A stretch of DNA of 64,000 nt, from positions 1,798,001 to 1,862,000 of the forward strand of contig NZ_CP066796.1 in the NCBI RefSeq assembly GCF_017161565.1. Direction: 5' to 3'. Positions 38,936 through 48,945 of this stretch are shown piece after piece; positions within the stretch are counted from its first letter, which is position 1, and each line of letters starts with the position of its first letter. This stretch comes from Erwinia amylovora. Its GTDB lineage: Bacteria; Pseudomonadota; Gammaproteobacteria; Enterobacterales; Enterobacteriaceae. A program made the translations under genes and the position numbers. The notes below the pieces were generated by a model. The model was not told where the DNA came from. It did no database searches and saw only the letters and a list, made by a program, of their open reading frames with translations.

Positions 38936-40408
38936 TTATTGACCCCGCTTTGCTCTTTCCTGCAACACCCTGGCAGCGATACGATCGCCTGTCGCCCTGT
39001 CGATATTGCGCCAGTATTCGAATGCACGTGAAAGAACCGGCTCTTCCACCCCCTTCAACAGATGGCCGGTGACGTTGTTCACCAGCCGGTCGCGCGCGGC
39101 ATCATCCATGACTTTATTCACCAGGTCATTAGCCTGACTGTAGTCATCATCATCTGCGCGCAGGGTGTAAGCCGAACGTACCAGATTTCCCTGAGATCCC
39201 CAGGTAGAATCGGTTGGATAACGTTCTCCATCCGCTGCAGGCCCGCCTTTGGAGTTAGGCGCATAGACTGGATCAGAGGCAAGATCAATACGCATCGCTC
39301 CGTCTTTGCTATAGCTGTTAACCGGGGACTTGGGCGCATTCACCGGGATTTGCTTATAGTTAACACCCAGTCGCGCGCGGTGAGCATCCGCATAGGCGAA
39401 GATGCGCCCCATCAACATCTTATCCGGGCTTAAACCAATGCCAGGCACCAGGTTATTTGGCTCGAAAGCCACCTGCTCAATTTGCGCGAAGTTGTCGGTT
39501 GGATTGCGGTCCAGCACCAGTTTACCCACTTTGATCAGCGGATAATCACCGTGCGGCCAGACTTTAGTGAGATCAAACGGGTTATAACGATAGGTTTCAG
39601 CATCAGCAAACGGCATGATCTGCATGTGAAGCGTCCAGCTCGGTGAATTTCCTGCTTTAATCGCTTCAAACAGATCGCGAGTATGATAATCGCCATCCTG
39701 CCCGGCCAGCGTATCTGCATCTTCCTGAGCCAGGAACTCGATGCCCTGGTCGGTTTTAAAGTGATATTTCACCCAAAACTTCTCGCCCTGGGCGTTGACC
39801 CACATATAGGTGTGACTTGAATACCCATTCATGTGACGCCAGCTTTTAGGGATCCCGCGATCGCCCATCAGCCAGGTCACTTGGTGAGCCGATTCCGGTG
39901 ACAGGGTCCAGAAATCCCACTGCATGTCATTATCGCGCAGATTGTTATCCGCCCGACGTTTCTGGGAACGGATGAAATGCTGGAACTTCATCGGGTCGCG
40001 AATAAAAAACACCGGAGTGTTATTCCCGACCATATCGTAGTTACCTTCGCTGGTGTAAAATTTAATTGAGAAACCGCGTGGGTCACGCCAGGTATCCGGG
40101 CTGCCACGTTCACCCGCAACCGTTGAAAACCGCATAACCACATCGGTTTTAACGCCTGGCTGGAAAAGAGCGGCCTTGGTAAACTGGCTGACATCCTCGG
40201 TCACTTCGAAGTGACCAAAAGCACCACTGCCTTTTGCATGCGGCTGGCGTTCCGGAATGCGTTCACGGTTGAAATTAGCCATCTGCTCAATCAGATAATG
40301 ATCGTGCAGCACGATAGGGCCATCGGGACCGACCGTTAAGGAATGCTCATCACTGGCTACCGGGATGCCCGCGTCAGTTGTTGTTGGTTTACGCACATCA
40401 TCGCTCAT
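38936..40408 (-). CDS. katA: Monofunctional haem catalase
   Basis: Decomposes hydrogen peroxide. 490 residues from the ATG at 40408, the length of the small-subunit clade. The proximal motif [20 protein letters not shown] contains the catalytic His, [20 protein letters not shown] follows, and the haem-ligand segment [14 protein letters not shown] supplies the Tyr. A GGAGAG ribosome-binding site precedes this start; a start at 40423 would add five residues. No signal peptide, so cytoplasmic. Confidence 0.95.
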   Translation of the reverse strand: MSDDVRKPTTTDAGIPVASDEHSLTVGPDGPIVLHDHYLIEQMANFNRERIPERQPHAKGSGAFGHFEVTEDVSQFTKAALFQPGVKTDVVMRFSTVAGERGSPDTWRDPRGFSIKFYTSEGNYDMVGNNTPVFFIRDPMKFQHFIRSQKRRADNNLRDNDMQWDFWTLSPESAHQVTWLMGDRGIPKSWRHMNGYSSHTYMWVNAQGEKFWVKYHFKTDQGIEFLAQEDADTLAGQDGDYHTRDLFEAIKAGNSPSWTLHMQIMPFADAETYRYNPFDLTKVWPHGDYPLIKVGKLVLDRNPTDNFAQIEQVAFEPNNLVPGIGLSPDKMLMGRIFAYADAHRARLGVNYKQIPVNAPKSPVNSYSKDGAMRIDLASDPVYAPNSKGGPAADGERYPTDSTWGSQGNLVRSAYTLRADDDDYSQANDLVNKVMDDAARDRLVNNVTGHLLKGVEEPVLSRAFEYWRNIDRATGDRIAARVLQERAKRGQ

Positions 40409-40636
40409 CGCTATACTCTCCATGTTAAAATGGTTATTTTCGACGATAAGTGTAGTACATAAACATTGATAAGGGCGGGGGAATCAATGGCCTTTTATCC
40501 ACCTGACAGCATGTGGATAAATAAGATTAATCGCAGCTTTGGCATAACATCAACCGTACGGCTAGCTGGCGATGCTTGTTCTCACAATGGAACTGGCTGG
40601 AAGGGGAGAGATACTGACCAGAATAGCTGAAAGCTT

Positions 40637-41115
40637 GAAAGGATCCGTATAGGCAGAAACAGTCAGGGCATCATTCTTGTCGGGCTGCGTGGAGTGGGTG
40701 AAACCGTATTGCTTCAATCAGTTTTGAACAGCGCAGAGGAAAAGGGCATCCATACTATCTTATCCGGGAGTGGGGCAGTCAGGCATGGAATATTGCTGAT
40801 GCATCACCCATAAGCTAGTAAGATGTTGAAGTCGCAACGCCAGAAACAATGGTTAAACTGGATGCAATTTTCTTCATGGTTCGATTCGATCGCTTAACCC
40901 CTGAAGAGAAAGAGTAACTGAAGGCGATGGTCATGCCTGGCGCCGGACCACATCGATCTGGCGATATTGCCAGCGAACTGGATAAGAATGTGAAGTTGCC
41001 AGGACCAGTGAGACAAAGCTCAATAGACAAAGGGATAATCTGGAGCCCATCCCGAGGTGACATGACGTTTACAGTGCCTTTGTGAGATCAGTTCCTGAAT
41101 CGCGTTATGCCCTGA
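40637..41115 (+). pseudogene. Decayed AAA/archaeal-type ATPase gene
   Basis: Fragments of a P-loop ATPase. The first part reads RNSQGIILVGLRGVGETVLLQSVLNSAEEKG, a Walker A with Lys changed to Glu (40682-40705). A second frame gives FFMVRFDRLTPEEKE, a stop at 40915, then LKAMVMPGAGPHRSGDIA...IIWSPSRGDMTFTVP, a second stop at 41083, and DQFLNRVMP. The middle is deleted and the frame changes near 40785-40825. The intact family is the MoxR/archaeal ATPase type found as accessory cargo. It is clearly non-functional and is a fossil beside the phd-doc locus. Confidence 0.8.
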
Positions 41116-41162
41116 TGGCGTGCCCGATATTGAAAAAAACACCTTTCAAGTATACATTAAGA

Positions 41163-41181
41163 TGTACAATTGAATTGTACA
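41163..41181. promoter_or_regulatory. Palindromic operator of the phd-doc module
   Basis: TGTACAATTGAATTGTACA is a perfect 19-base palindrome twenty bases before the antitoxin start, with a related TATACATTAAG to its left. Phd-family antitoxins repress their own promoter through such sites. Confidence 0.7.
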
Positions 41182-41200
41182 CTTTATTGAGACTACGACT

Positions 41201-41422
41201 ATGCAAGCTATAAACTTTACTACCGCCCGTAACGAACTGGCATCAGTTCTTGATAGCGTTGCCAGCGGTGAGCCAGTTATGATCACCCGCAGATCGGCCA
41301 AATCCGTGGTTGTGGTTGATGCCGCGCAGTATGAAAAAATGCAAAAAATTCAGGCAGAATCGGACTTTGATTGGTTGTTTACAGAACATGGCCAGACGCT
41401 TGAAGCTCTTAAAAACCGATGA
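41201..41422 (+). CDS. phd: Phd/YefM family antitoxin
   Basis: A 73-residue antitoxin of the Phd/YefM type: MQAINFTTARNELASVLDSVASGEPVMITRRS and VVVDAAQYEKMQ are the DNA-binding N-terminal fold, and the C-terminal tail (DFDWLFTEHGQTLEALK) is the toxin-neutralising part. Its stop overlaps the toxin start by four bases, so the two are translationally coupled. It likely autorepresses via the palindrome upstream. Confidence 0.92.
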   Translation: MQAINFTTARNELASVLDSVASGEPVMITRRSAKSVVVVDAAQYEKMQKIQAESDFDWLFTEHGQTLEALKNR

Positions 41423-41790
41423 TTTATTTTCTATCCAGTCAAGACATCATCGGCATTCATCAGCGTATGATCGTCGCTTACGGCGGTCTTGCCGGTTATG
41501 CCGATCCTGGTCGGATAGAAAGTATGGCAACACGGATTCTGAACCGCCACATCTACGAAGGTGAGGATGATATCTATATTCTGGCAGCTGCATATCTGCT
41601 GGCCATTGCGCGCGGGCATTGTTTCAATGATGCAAATAAGAGAACCGCATTTGCTTCAACTGCTTTATTCCTGCGCCGTAATGGCATTCTTCTTCGCTTT
41701 TCCCCAATCCATGAACAGCTGACTGTCTCAGCAGCACAGGGGAGCCTGGATGTGTGGCACATTGCTGAAGCACTGAAACAGTCGACATAA
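41419..41790 (+). CDS. doc: Doc family toxin (Fic fold)
   Basis: A 123-residue Fic-fold kinase-like toxin. The motif HCFNDANKR at residues 67-75 matches Doc (HxFxDANKR), which phosphorylates EF-Tu rather than AMPylating. DIIGIHQRMIVAYGG near residue 9 and the C-terminal HIAEAL complete the fold. The 4-base overlap with the antitoxin marks a classic TA operon. Overexpression should block translation; the cognate neutralisation is inferred. Confidence 0.92.
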   Translation: MIYFLSSQDIIGIHQRMIVAYGGLAGYADPGRIESMATRILNRHIYEGEDDIYILAAAYLLAIARGHCFNDANKRTAFASTALFLRRNGILLRFSPIHEQLTVSAAQGSLDVWHIAEALKQST

Positions 41791-42673
41791 TAAAGCTGTT
41801 TCCCTTCAATAAGGTTAATTTAACATAATATACATTATGCGCACCAAGGCGCATGTAGATGAAATCTGGCGGCAATCGTTGACACTGGTCGTCAACTGGC
41901 TGCTATCGATGATGTATGGGGATCCATACTAAATTTCGGCTGTCACAGAACCCCGAACCGTTTCGCGGCGATGTGCAGGATATTGCCGGTCAGTTCTGCC
42001 CGTTAATCATCTCGTCAAGGCCGGACAGCAACGCCGGAAAGTAGCTCTTTATCTATGCCAAAACCATCTTTGTGTTATCGAAGACCACACCATGTAATTT
42101 TATTCCGCTGACCAATCCCTGACAGATAGCAGAAAGTTTCTTCCTAATTGAATGATGTCTGATATTGAGTTTTTCTCAGGAAGACCATTTTCCGCATAGG
42201 TTCTTATCCAGTCATATGCAGGTGCTTCTGGGGTGTTTTGTCTTTCAAACGGTGAAATAGGTAATGTATTTGAACAGAGTAAAAATCACTTCATCGACCG
42301 TTTAATCATTCCGGACTGTGTCGGTGACGCAGCCCCACGCAGCGTGATCGGCCATTTCTATACAGGATCTGGATTATTAATGGCTAAAATTAAGGTTTTA
42401 TAACTTAATTTTTGATGAATCATCATTAGTTGGCATGAAGTAACGCCAAAAAAAATATACCATTTCAAGTAGTTAAAAACCAATTGATGTCATTTTCTCT
42501 ACCCTTTACGCCATCGGGAACTTCATGCAATGATCAATGTTCAATTCAATAATTCCACCCCTGCCCTTGCCATTACCTGTCAGATGACCTCGCGCAGTTT
42601 ATCTTTAAATAAAGAATTACCAGATTATTATGAATATTTATTTTTTATTGATTCTGACGAGATGATTTAAGAA
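41791..42673. other. Gene-poor stretch upstream of the chemoreceptor
   Basis: About 880 bases between doc and the MCP. No intact gene is visible. One stop-free frame without a start codon spans 42202-42403 on the plus strand (VLIQSYAGASGVFCLSNGE, then NHFIDRLIIPDCVGDAAPRS) and may be a gene remnant. A region near 42410-42500 is very AT-rich and probably carries the MCP promoter. Confidence 0.4.
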
Positions 42674-44614
42674 ATGAAAAGCATATTGAACCACATCTCA
42701 TTGCCTGCAAAGCTCCTTCTTCTTGGCGTTTTCGGTTTATTGCTCTTTGCAGTCCCTACCTGGATGTATATTCAGGAGGGAAATGCGGGTGTGAATACAA
42801 AAATACTCGAATTAAAAGGGGTGCCTGTAGAAAAAGACGTCATTGAGCTGTTGGATCTTATGCAGCGCCATCGGACTGAAACGGCTTTTGCCATTGCTTC
42901 TAAGGCCCCGGCAAGCGCGCCCCGTATAGCATTGAGGGATCGGGTTAATTTGAAAACAGAGGCAATTGGGGCCTATTTGCGTACGACGACCATTGACGCA
43001 ATTATTATTCAGAGATTTATTCTGTTTACTGCCTTATGGAATCAATTGCAGAGCGATGTCGATGAGAAAAACCTTACTCTTTTGAGCAACATAAAGCGCC
43101 ACAATGATCTAATTCGCGCGTTCCATGAGATCAATACACATATACTTGATTATCATAGCTTATCTCTCGATTCCGATCTTCGCAGTTATCAGCTTATAAT
43201 GACCATGCTAACTCGCCTGCCGGCATTGACAGAAACTATTGCTCAGATGCAAGTTGCCGGTGTTTCCATGCTGCTTGAGAAAGACGTTATCAGTGCCGGA
43301 GACTCCTTGCACATGGAGGTGTTGATCAACAATGGCAAACTTGCGCTCGAAAATTTCAATGCGGAACTACTGAAAACCTGGCAGTATGACAACGATTTAC
43401 GTTTGAAATATAACCCTGAGTCTGACTTCGCTTTGAAAAAAATTAATCAGGCGTTGGCCATGACTGAAGACGGTTTTCTAAAACACGGAAAGCGGCCTCT
43501 GCCTGAAGATTATGCGGCAGCATTTACTCAGGCTATTGATGACTATTCAATATTTGCAGATGAAGGCTGTGATGAATTGATGATCCTGCTTTCAGAGCAA
43601 ATTAAACAGTACCGGTTAAATCAATTGCAGCTTTTAGCATGGCTTATTGTCATTGCCATTATTGTCATCATTATGGCTATCTGTGTCAGCCATTCGATTA
43701 CCGACCCGGTCAGTGAAGCGGCTAAAGTTGCCAGCGAAGTGGCCTCAGGGGATTTAACCTCTGACCTTGTACCAACCGGCACCAATGAAATGGCAGATCT
43801 GATCCATTCACTGATGAAAATGCGTCAACGTCTTTCATCGATGGTAGCAGACATTAAATATAATGCGGCTACCATTGCCACCTCATCTGAAGAAATAGCG
43901 AAAGGCAATAACGACCTTTCTTCTCGTACAGAGGAACAGGCCGCCTCTGTTGCGGAAACAGCGGCAAGTATGAAGCAGCTTTCATCCAGCATTCTTCAAA
44001 ACGCCGAAAATACACGACACGCCGCCGTTATGGCAAGCTCGGCTACCGAATCGGCGCTAATGGGCGGTGAGGCAATGGAATCCGTGCTTAATTTGATGCA
44101 GAGGATCAGCACCAGTGCTGGCCAGATTGAGGAAATCACCAGCGTTATTGATAATATCGCCTACCAGACTAATATTCTGGCATTGAATGCATCCGTAGAA
44201 GCGGCAAGAGCTGGAGAACATGGCAGAGGGTTTGCCGTCGTCGCCGAAGAGGTAAGAGCGCTGGCCCAAAGGTCTGCAAAGGCTGCCAAAGATATTAAGC
44301 TGCTGACAGGACATTCGGTTGAAATCGCCCGCCAGGGGATTTTGCAAGCCCATGACTCAGGGGATAAGGTAAAGCAAAGCGTTGAGGCGATTGCGCAAAC
44401 GGCGCGACTGGTTAACGAGATATCCGCCTCTTCTGAGCAGCAAACTTCCGGTGTTACCCAGGTGAATATTTCTGTAAGCCAAATGGATCGCTCCATCCAG
44501 CAGAATGCTGTGATGGTTGAAAAATCGGCTTCATCAGCTGATGATCTCGCTGCACGGGCCATCCAGTTACGCGATATGGTTGCTGTTTTTCGCACCACGG
44601 CAGCAGCAGATTGA
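42674..44614 (+). CDS. Methyl-accepting chemotaxis protein
   Basis: A 646-residue transmembrane chemoreceptor. TM1 lies at about residues 12-32 and TM2 at about 320-345 ([19 protein letters not shown]), with a periplasmic domain of about 290 residues between. The HAMP linker follows, then a cytoplasmic signalling domain with the hairpin [43 protein letters not shown]. The C-terminal methylesterase tether pentapeptide (NWETF type) is missing, so adaptation may depend on other receptors. The periplasmic domain is helical and nitrate/NIT-like in look, but the ligand is unknown. Confidence 0.92.
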   Translation: MKSILNHISLPAKLLLLGVFGLLLFAVPTWMYIQEGNAGVNTKILELKGVPVEKDVIELLDLMQRHRTETAFAIASKAPASAPRIALRDRVNLKTEAIGAYLRTTTIDAIIIQRFILFTALWNQLQSDVDEKNLTLLSNIKRHNDLIRAFHEINTHILDYHSLSLDSDLRSYQLIMTMLTRLPALTETIAQMQVAGVSMLLEKDVISAGDSLHMEVLINNGKLALENFNAELLKTWQYDNDLRLKYNPESDFALKKINQALAMTEDGFLKHGKRPLPEDYAAAFTQAIDDYSIFADEGCDELMILLSEQIKQYRLNQLQLLAWLIVIAIIVIIMAICVSHSITDPVSEAAKVASEVASGDLTSDLVPTGTNEMADLIHSLMKMRQRLSSMVADIKYNAATIATSSEEIAKGNNDLSSRTEEQAASVAETAASMKQLSSSILQNAENTRHAAVMASSATESALMGGEAMESVLNLMQRISTSAGQIEEITSVIDNIAYQTNILALNASVEAARAGEHGRGFAVVAEEVRALAQRSAKAAKDIKLLTGHSVEIARQGILQAHDSGDKVKQSVEAIAQTARLVNEISASSEQQTSGVTQVNISVSQMDRSIQQNAVMVEKSASSADDLAARAIQLRDMVAVFRTTAAAD

Positions 44615-44739
44615 ATAGCGTAAGCGTAAATCCGGCCAGTACGGGTTTTTCCGCTTCTGGCTGACGGATGTACCCGTCACTGATAAAATGCAGTCTGTGA
44701 TCTGAGTTTGTAGCCTTACTATAAAAAGGAGATATCGCT

Positions 44740-45375
44740 ATGCAACACATTGTCGAAGGTTTCCTGAACTTCCAGAAAGACATTTTCCCGGAACAGAAAG
44801 AGTTGTTCCGCAGCCTTGCCTCTGGTCAGAATCCCAAAGCGTTGTTCATCTCGTGTTCAGATAGCCGCCTGGTGCCAGAGTTGGTCACCCAGCAGGATCC
44901 CGGACAGCTCTTTGTTATTCGTAATGCCGGCAACATCGTACCCTCCTTCGGACCGGAACCGGGCGGCGTATCTGCTACCATTGAATACGCAGTCGTTGCG
45001 CTGGGCGTAAGCGACATTGTTATTTGTGGGCATTCCAATTGTGGCGCCATGAAAGCGATTGCTACCTGCCAGTGTCTTAAACCCATGCCGGCCGTGGAAC
45101 ACTGGCTGCGCTATGCCGATGCGGCTAAGGCGGTAATCGAACAAAAAACCTACGCCAGCGAAGAGGATAAAGTAAATGCAATGGTTCAGGAGAATGTGAT
45201 TGCGCAGCTGAACAACATCAAAACCCACCCGTCTGTTGCTGTTGGCTTACGTAACAATGCGTTACGCCTGCATGGTTGGTTCTACGATATTGAAAGCAGT
45301 GTTATTCGGGCGCTGGATAAAAACAGCAAGCAGTTTGTCCTGCTATCTGATAACCCTCAGGTTCATTTCGAGTAA
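44740..45375 (+). CDS. Beta-class carbonic anhydrase, CynT-like
   Basis: A zinc enzyme for CO2/bicarbonate conversion, 211 residues. Zinc ligands are in [10 protein letters not shown] (with the Asp/Arg dyad) and in [10 protein letters not shown]. The [26 protein letters not shown] segment is the family signature. Length and start resemble E. coli CynT (219), but no cyanase or cyanate transporter is nearby, so it serves general bicarbonate supply. An AAAGGAG ribosome-binding site is present. Confidence 0.92.
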   Translation: MQHIVEGFLNFQKDIFPEQKELFRSLASGQNPKALFISCSDSRLVPELVTQQDPGQLFVIRNAGNIVPSFGPEPGGVSATIEYAVVALGVSDIVICGHSNCGAMKAIATCQCLKPMPAVEHWLRYADAAKAVIEQKTYASEEDKVNAMVQENVIAQLNNIKTHPSVAVGLRNNALRLHGWFYDIESSVIRALDKNSKQFVLLSDNPQVHFE

Positions 45376-45459
45376 CGTTCAGCGGCATGGATGCCCGCGT
45401 CCGTTCTCTCTCTTCCCTGTCTGGCACCCGTTTATTTCAGGCTTGCGGCTGCGTCAGAT

Positions 45460-45909
45460 CTAGCCATAGTGCAGCTGATGCTTTTTTTTACGCGCCAGAT
45501 AGTCCTTATCCGCCCGGATCTGGTCCCAGCAGAGTTTGAAAATAGCGGCAGCTGCGGCTTTTTCTTCATTAAGCTCGTAAGGGAGGATCTGCTTATCCGC
45601 ATCATATTTTCGCCCACCTTTGTGATTTGCATAGCGGCGCGCCCGCGTATAACCCATTTGGATGAATTTACGTGCCATATCCATGCCGACAAAATCATCA
45701 TCTGCGCGGTAGGCTTCAAAAAGCTGCATAATCTTTTTGGCGGAAATATCGGCAATTGCCGGGGTTTTAAAGCGCCAGTGGGGCAGTATCTCACTTTTGT
45801 AAGGCTCTACCATCAATACCCCCTGCTCTCCCCGGCCTACCTGATATTTTTCAGGGTGTTGGCGAAAGTTGATGTTGTTAAAGTCCTGCTGATAATCAAA
45901 TTCCTTCAT
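45460..45909 (-). CDS. DUF4385 family protein
   Basis: A 149-residue soluble protein matching DUF4385 (DFNNINFRQHPEKYQVGRGEQGVLMVEPYKSEILPHWRFKTPAIA, FVGMDMARKFIQMGYTRARRYANHKGG). It is basic at the C-terminus. Function unknown. It converges with the carbonic anhydrase gene and is separated from mqo by an AT-rich region. Confidence 0.82.
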   Translation of the reverse strand: MKEFDYQQDFNNINFRQHPEKYQVGRGEQGVLMVEPYKSEILPHWRFKTPAIADISAKKIMQLFEAYRADDDFVGMDMARKFIQMGYTRARRYANHKGGRKYDADKQILPYELNEEKAAAAAIFKLCWDQIRADKDYLARKKKHQLHYG

Positions 45910-46339
45910 TGGCGCTATATCCCGTTGAGTTGGCGATTAGGAATAATCCTGGCACATACGGCGCAGATGCGCAGCTAAAGGCCACCAGTCAGGTCAGGCT
46001 GAACGCATCAGGCGGATGCCCCCGCCAGGAAGCGGCTTGAGCAGTGCTGAAGTATTGAAGATTATCTGCTGTTGACAAAAAACCATATCAATACCAAGGT
46101 TAAATAACCACTTCCAAAATAGTGGATTATTGATTTTCAATAAAAATCAGTTGATTATGGAATAGCAACTGGTTTCCGGTGAGTTTTTTAACTAAAAAAA
46201 TCGCTCGTGTAATTAAAGTAATCGAAAGAAAATAAAAAAATAAATCGGATTTAACTTAAGTTTCGAAAATAAATATTAACTTATGGTTAAATTGCGCTAA
46301 AATATTCTCTCAATTCTTTAACTAATATTGATATTCGAT
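45910..46339. other. AT-rich intergenic region upstream of mqo
   Basis: About 430 bases between divergent genes, very AT-rich from 46080 to 46330. Repeated GTTAA/TTAAC-like sequences (for example GGTTAAATTGCGCTAAAAT) resemble ArcA sites, but no single clear box could be fixed. It likely holds the mqo promoter. Confidence 0.4.
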
Positions 46340-47995
46340 ATGTCTAACTTCAGAAAAACGCTCCCTGTTCTCTCCTTGTCCGCTCTGCTGGTATGTAGCA
46401 GCAGCTGGGCTGAAAACCCAGCCCCACAGAAAACGGATGTGCTGCTGATTGGCGGCGGCATTATGAGTGCTTCACTGGGCACTTTCCTTCAGGAACTTCA
46501 GCCAGGCTGGAAGCAGCTGATGGTGGAAAAGCTGGATGGCGTGGCGCTGGAGTCCTCTAACGGTTGGAATAACGCCGGTACGGGCCATTCGGCAAACATG
46601 GAACTGAACTACACGCCACAGCGTGCAGACGGTTCCATTGACGTCAGTAAAGCACTGGAAATCAACGAACAGTTTATGATTTCCCGCCAGTTTTGGGCGA
46701 CTCAGGTGAAGCGCGGCATCCTCCACGACCCGCATTCGTTTATTAACTCAACCCCACATATGAGCTTCGTCTGGGGTGACAATAACGTCAACTACCTCAG
46801 CAAGCGCTATGAAGCGTTGCAGCAAACTACCCTGTTCCAGGGAATGAAATTCTCCACCGATCAAAATCAGATCAAGCAATGGTCACCGCTGATCATTGAA
46901 GGACGCGATCCACAGCAGAAAGTTGCAGCGACCTGGACTCCGGTTGGTACCGACGTCAACTACGGGGAGATCACTCGTCAGCTGATCGCCAGCCTGAAGA
47001 AAGATAAAAACTTCACGCTGGAAACGTCATCTGAAGCCACCGCGTTTAAACGCAATGCCGATAACTCATGGCATGTCACCATTACCGATGTAAAAAGCGG
47101 TGATGAGCACAGCGTTGATGCAAAATACGTGTTTATTGGTGCCGGCGGTGGTGCGTTGAAGTTGTTGCAGAAAACCGGCATCCCGGAAGCGGATAACTAT
47201 GCGGGCTTCCCGGTGGGCGGTTCGTTCCTGGTGAGCGAGGATCCTGAAGTCACTAAAGCGCATACGGAAAAAGTGTACGGTCAGGCTTCCGTTGGCGCAC
47301 CGCCAATGTCGGTACCGCATCTGGATGCTCGCTTTATTGATGGTAAACGTGTGGTTCTGTTCGGACCCTTCGCCACCTTCTCCACCAAGTTCCTGAAAAA
47401 TGGCTCGTTGTTCGATCTTCTGAGCACCACCACCACCAGCAACGTTATGCCGATGACCCATGTCGGCCTCGATAACTTTGACCTGGTGAAATACCTGGTG
47501 GGCCAGGTGATGTTGAGCGACGATGACCGTTTTGCTGCTCTGAAAGAGTACTATCCGAACGCGCGCAAAGAAGACTGGAAGCTGATCCAGGCTGGCCAGC
47601 GCGTACAAATCATCAAAAAGGATGCTGACAAAGGTGGCGTACTGAAGTTAGGTACCGAAATCGTTACCGATCGGCAGAAAACCATCGCTGCTCTGCTGGG
47701 CGCATCGCCGGGCGCATCAACAGCGGCAACTATCTCGCTCAACGTGATAAAGAAACTGTTCCCTGAAGAGTTCAACTCACCCGAGTGGCAGAGCAAAATC
47801 CGCGCTATCGTTCCAAGCTATGGCCAGCAGCTGAACGGCAACGTGTCATTAACCCAGCAGGTTTGGGATGACACCGCAGCTACCCTGCAACTGACTAAAC
47901 CACCGGTAATTGATAGCAAAACCGGTAAAGCCACCGACGCCGCGCCACAGCAAGAAAAGCATGCTGAAAGCGCGCAACATGATATGGCGCTGTAA
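46340..47995 (+). CDS. mqo: Malate:quinone oxidoreductase
   Basis: A peripheral membrane flavoprotein that oxidises malate to oxaloacetate and reduces quinone. 551 residues, as in E. coli Mqo. A signal-like N-terminus ([18 protein letters not shown]) precedes the FAD motif [42 protein letters not shown] and [20 protein letters not shown] segments match E. coli closely, and [20 protein letters not shown] lies towards the C-terminus. The start at 46340 is preferred over 46328. It complements fumC in the TCA cycle. Confidence 0.95.
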   Translation: MSNFRKTLPVLSLSALLVCSSSWAENPAPQKTDVLLIGGGIMSASLGTFLQELQPGWKQLMVEKLDGVALESSNGWNNAGTGHSANMELNYTPQRADGSIDVSKALEINEQFMISRQFWATQVKRGILHDPHSFINSTPHMSFVWGDNNVNYLSKRYEALQQTTLFQGMKFSTDQNQIKQWSPLIIEGRDPQQKVAATWTPVGTDVNYGEITRQLIASLKKDKNFTLETSSEATAFKRNADNSWHVTITDVKSGDEHSVDAKYVFIGAGGGALKLLQKTGIPEADNYAGFPVGGSFLVSEDPEVTKAHTEKVYGQASVGAPPMSVPHLDARFIDGKRVVLFGPFATFSTKFLKNGSLFDLLSTTTTSNVMPMTHVGLDNFDLVKYLVGQVMLSDDDRFAALKEYYPNARKEDWKLIQAGQRVQIIKKDADKGGVLKLGTEIVTDRQKTIAALLGASPGASTAATISLNVIKKLFPEEFNSPEWQSKIRAIVPSYGQQLNGNVSLTQQVWDDTAATLQLTKPPVIDSKTGKATDAAPQQEKHAESAQHDMAL

Positions 47996-48019
47996 TTTTC
48001 GCTTCATTTAACGGCTAAG

Positions 48020-48046
48020 GCCCGGTGACTATCACCGGGCTTTTTT
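48020..48046 (+). terminator. Rho-independent terminator after mqo
   Basis: A perfect 9-bp stem GCCCGGTGA/TCACCGGGC with a 3-base loop is followed by six T, about 25 bases past the stop. Confidence 0.92.
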
Positions 48047-48104
48047 GTTTTGCAGAACACGTTACCGGCGATACATCGGCCCGGGCAGCAGCGATAAGGC
48101 GATA

Positions 48105-48539
48105 TTAGCTGGCAGTGGAGCTGGTGACGGCAAAAGCAGGTTTGTTCTTCGTCACTGAATAAGCAACGTGAACGGCCTGATCCGTTTTTGTTGTGACGTC
48201 AACGGACTGAATACTGACGCGGCCAAGGCCAAACAGCGTTTGCACATAGCCCCCGACCTTGTGTTTTCCGGCAGGGACAAACAGCGCTTTACTGTCTCCA
48301 CGCCCCAGCATTCCCGCCTCTTTATCATCGACAGTCAGGATCACCGTCGAGCCATCATCGGTGCGGGTGATAACGTGCGAGACATTAATCTGCGTTGGCC
48401 CTGCGGCAAATTCAGAGACGGCAGGGGTAGCGTCGGCAGCACTGACCTCCACGGCGGCAGGAGCTTCAGCCCCTTTATGGCTACAGCCTGCAAGCACCAG
48501 TGTGGCCGCAAAAGTGGCTAAAATCGAACGATGAAACAT
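48105..48539 (-). CDS. Putative lipoprotein
   Basis: A 144-residue lipoprotein with lipobox TLVLAGCSHKG, an Ala/acidic-rich linker, and a beta-rich domain (TQINVSHVITRTDDGSTVILTVDDKEAG...ALFVPAGKHKVGGYVQTLFGLGRVSIQSVDVTT). The start at 48539 has TGAGGA upstream and begins at the signal; a longer frame to 48560 is unlikely. No family recognised. It is divergent from srfA across about 400 bases. Confidence 0.75.
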   Translation of the reverse strand: MFHRSILATFAATLVLAGCSHKGAEAPAAVEVSAADATPAVSEFAAGPTQINVSHVITRTDDGSTVILTVDDKEAGMLGRGDSKALFVPAGKHKVGGYVQTLFGLGRVSIQSVDVTTKTDQAVHVAYSVTKNKPAFAVTSSTAS

Positions 48540-48945
48540 AATCAAGCTATTCCTCAGCATGGTTTAAGCCCGATATGATAGCGTTGCCTCCTGATAAAAA
48601 CAGCAGTTCCTGCTTAGGTTTGTTCCTATTTATCGCTGCGTTACCGCCATAGTGCCAGCCTGTGGAATTGCTGCCCGTTACCTGCCTCACAATCAACGGG
48701 ACGCCAGCCGTGCTGCCACCAACAAGCCCGGGCGCTGGAAGCGGGCGAAGCGACGTGCCTCCTTTTTATTCAGGCTTAACGTTGTCGCTTACCGTTCACC
48801 GCTGCTCAATGCTTCATCACCTTCTAAGCCCAAAATACCCCACAAATTTATAGCTTGTTTGCGCATTTGGTTTAAGTCAAACGGCACTAGACTATGCTGC
48901 TATTACCCGCCTGTTAAATCCAATCCTGAATATAAGGCCTTTTGC
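48540..48945. other. Region between the lipoprotein and srfA
   Basis: About 400 bases. The srfA frame is open back to 48652, but that part does not look protein-like and is best read as leader. It should contain divergent promoters. No operator was recognised. Confidence 0.4.

Noticed and set aside
48652-48945. N-terminal extension of srfA
   Set aside because: Open frame but Arg/Cys-rich and unlike protein; GTG at 48946 fits the family start.
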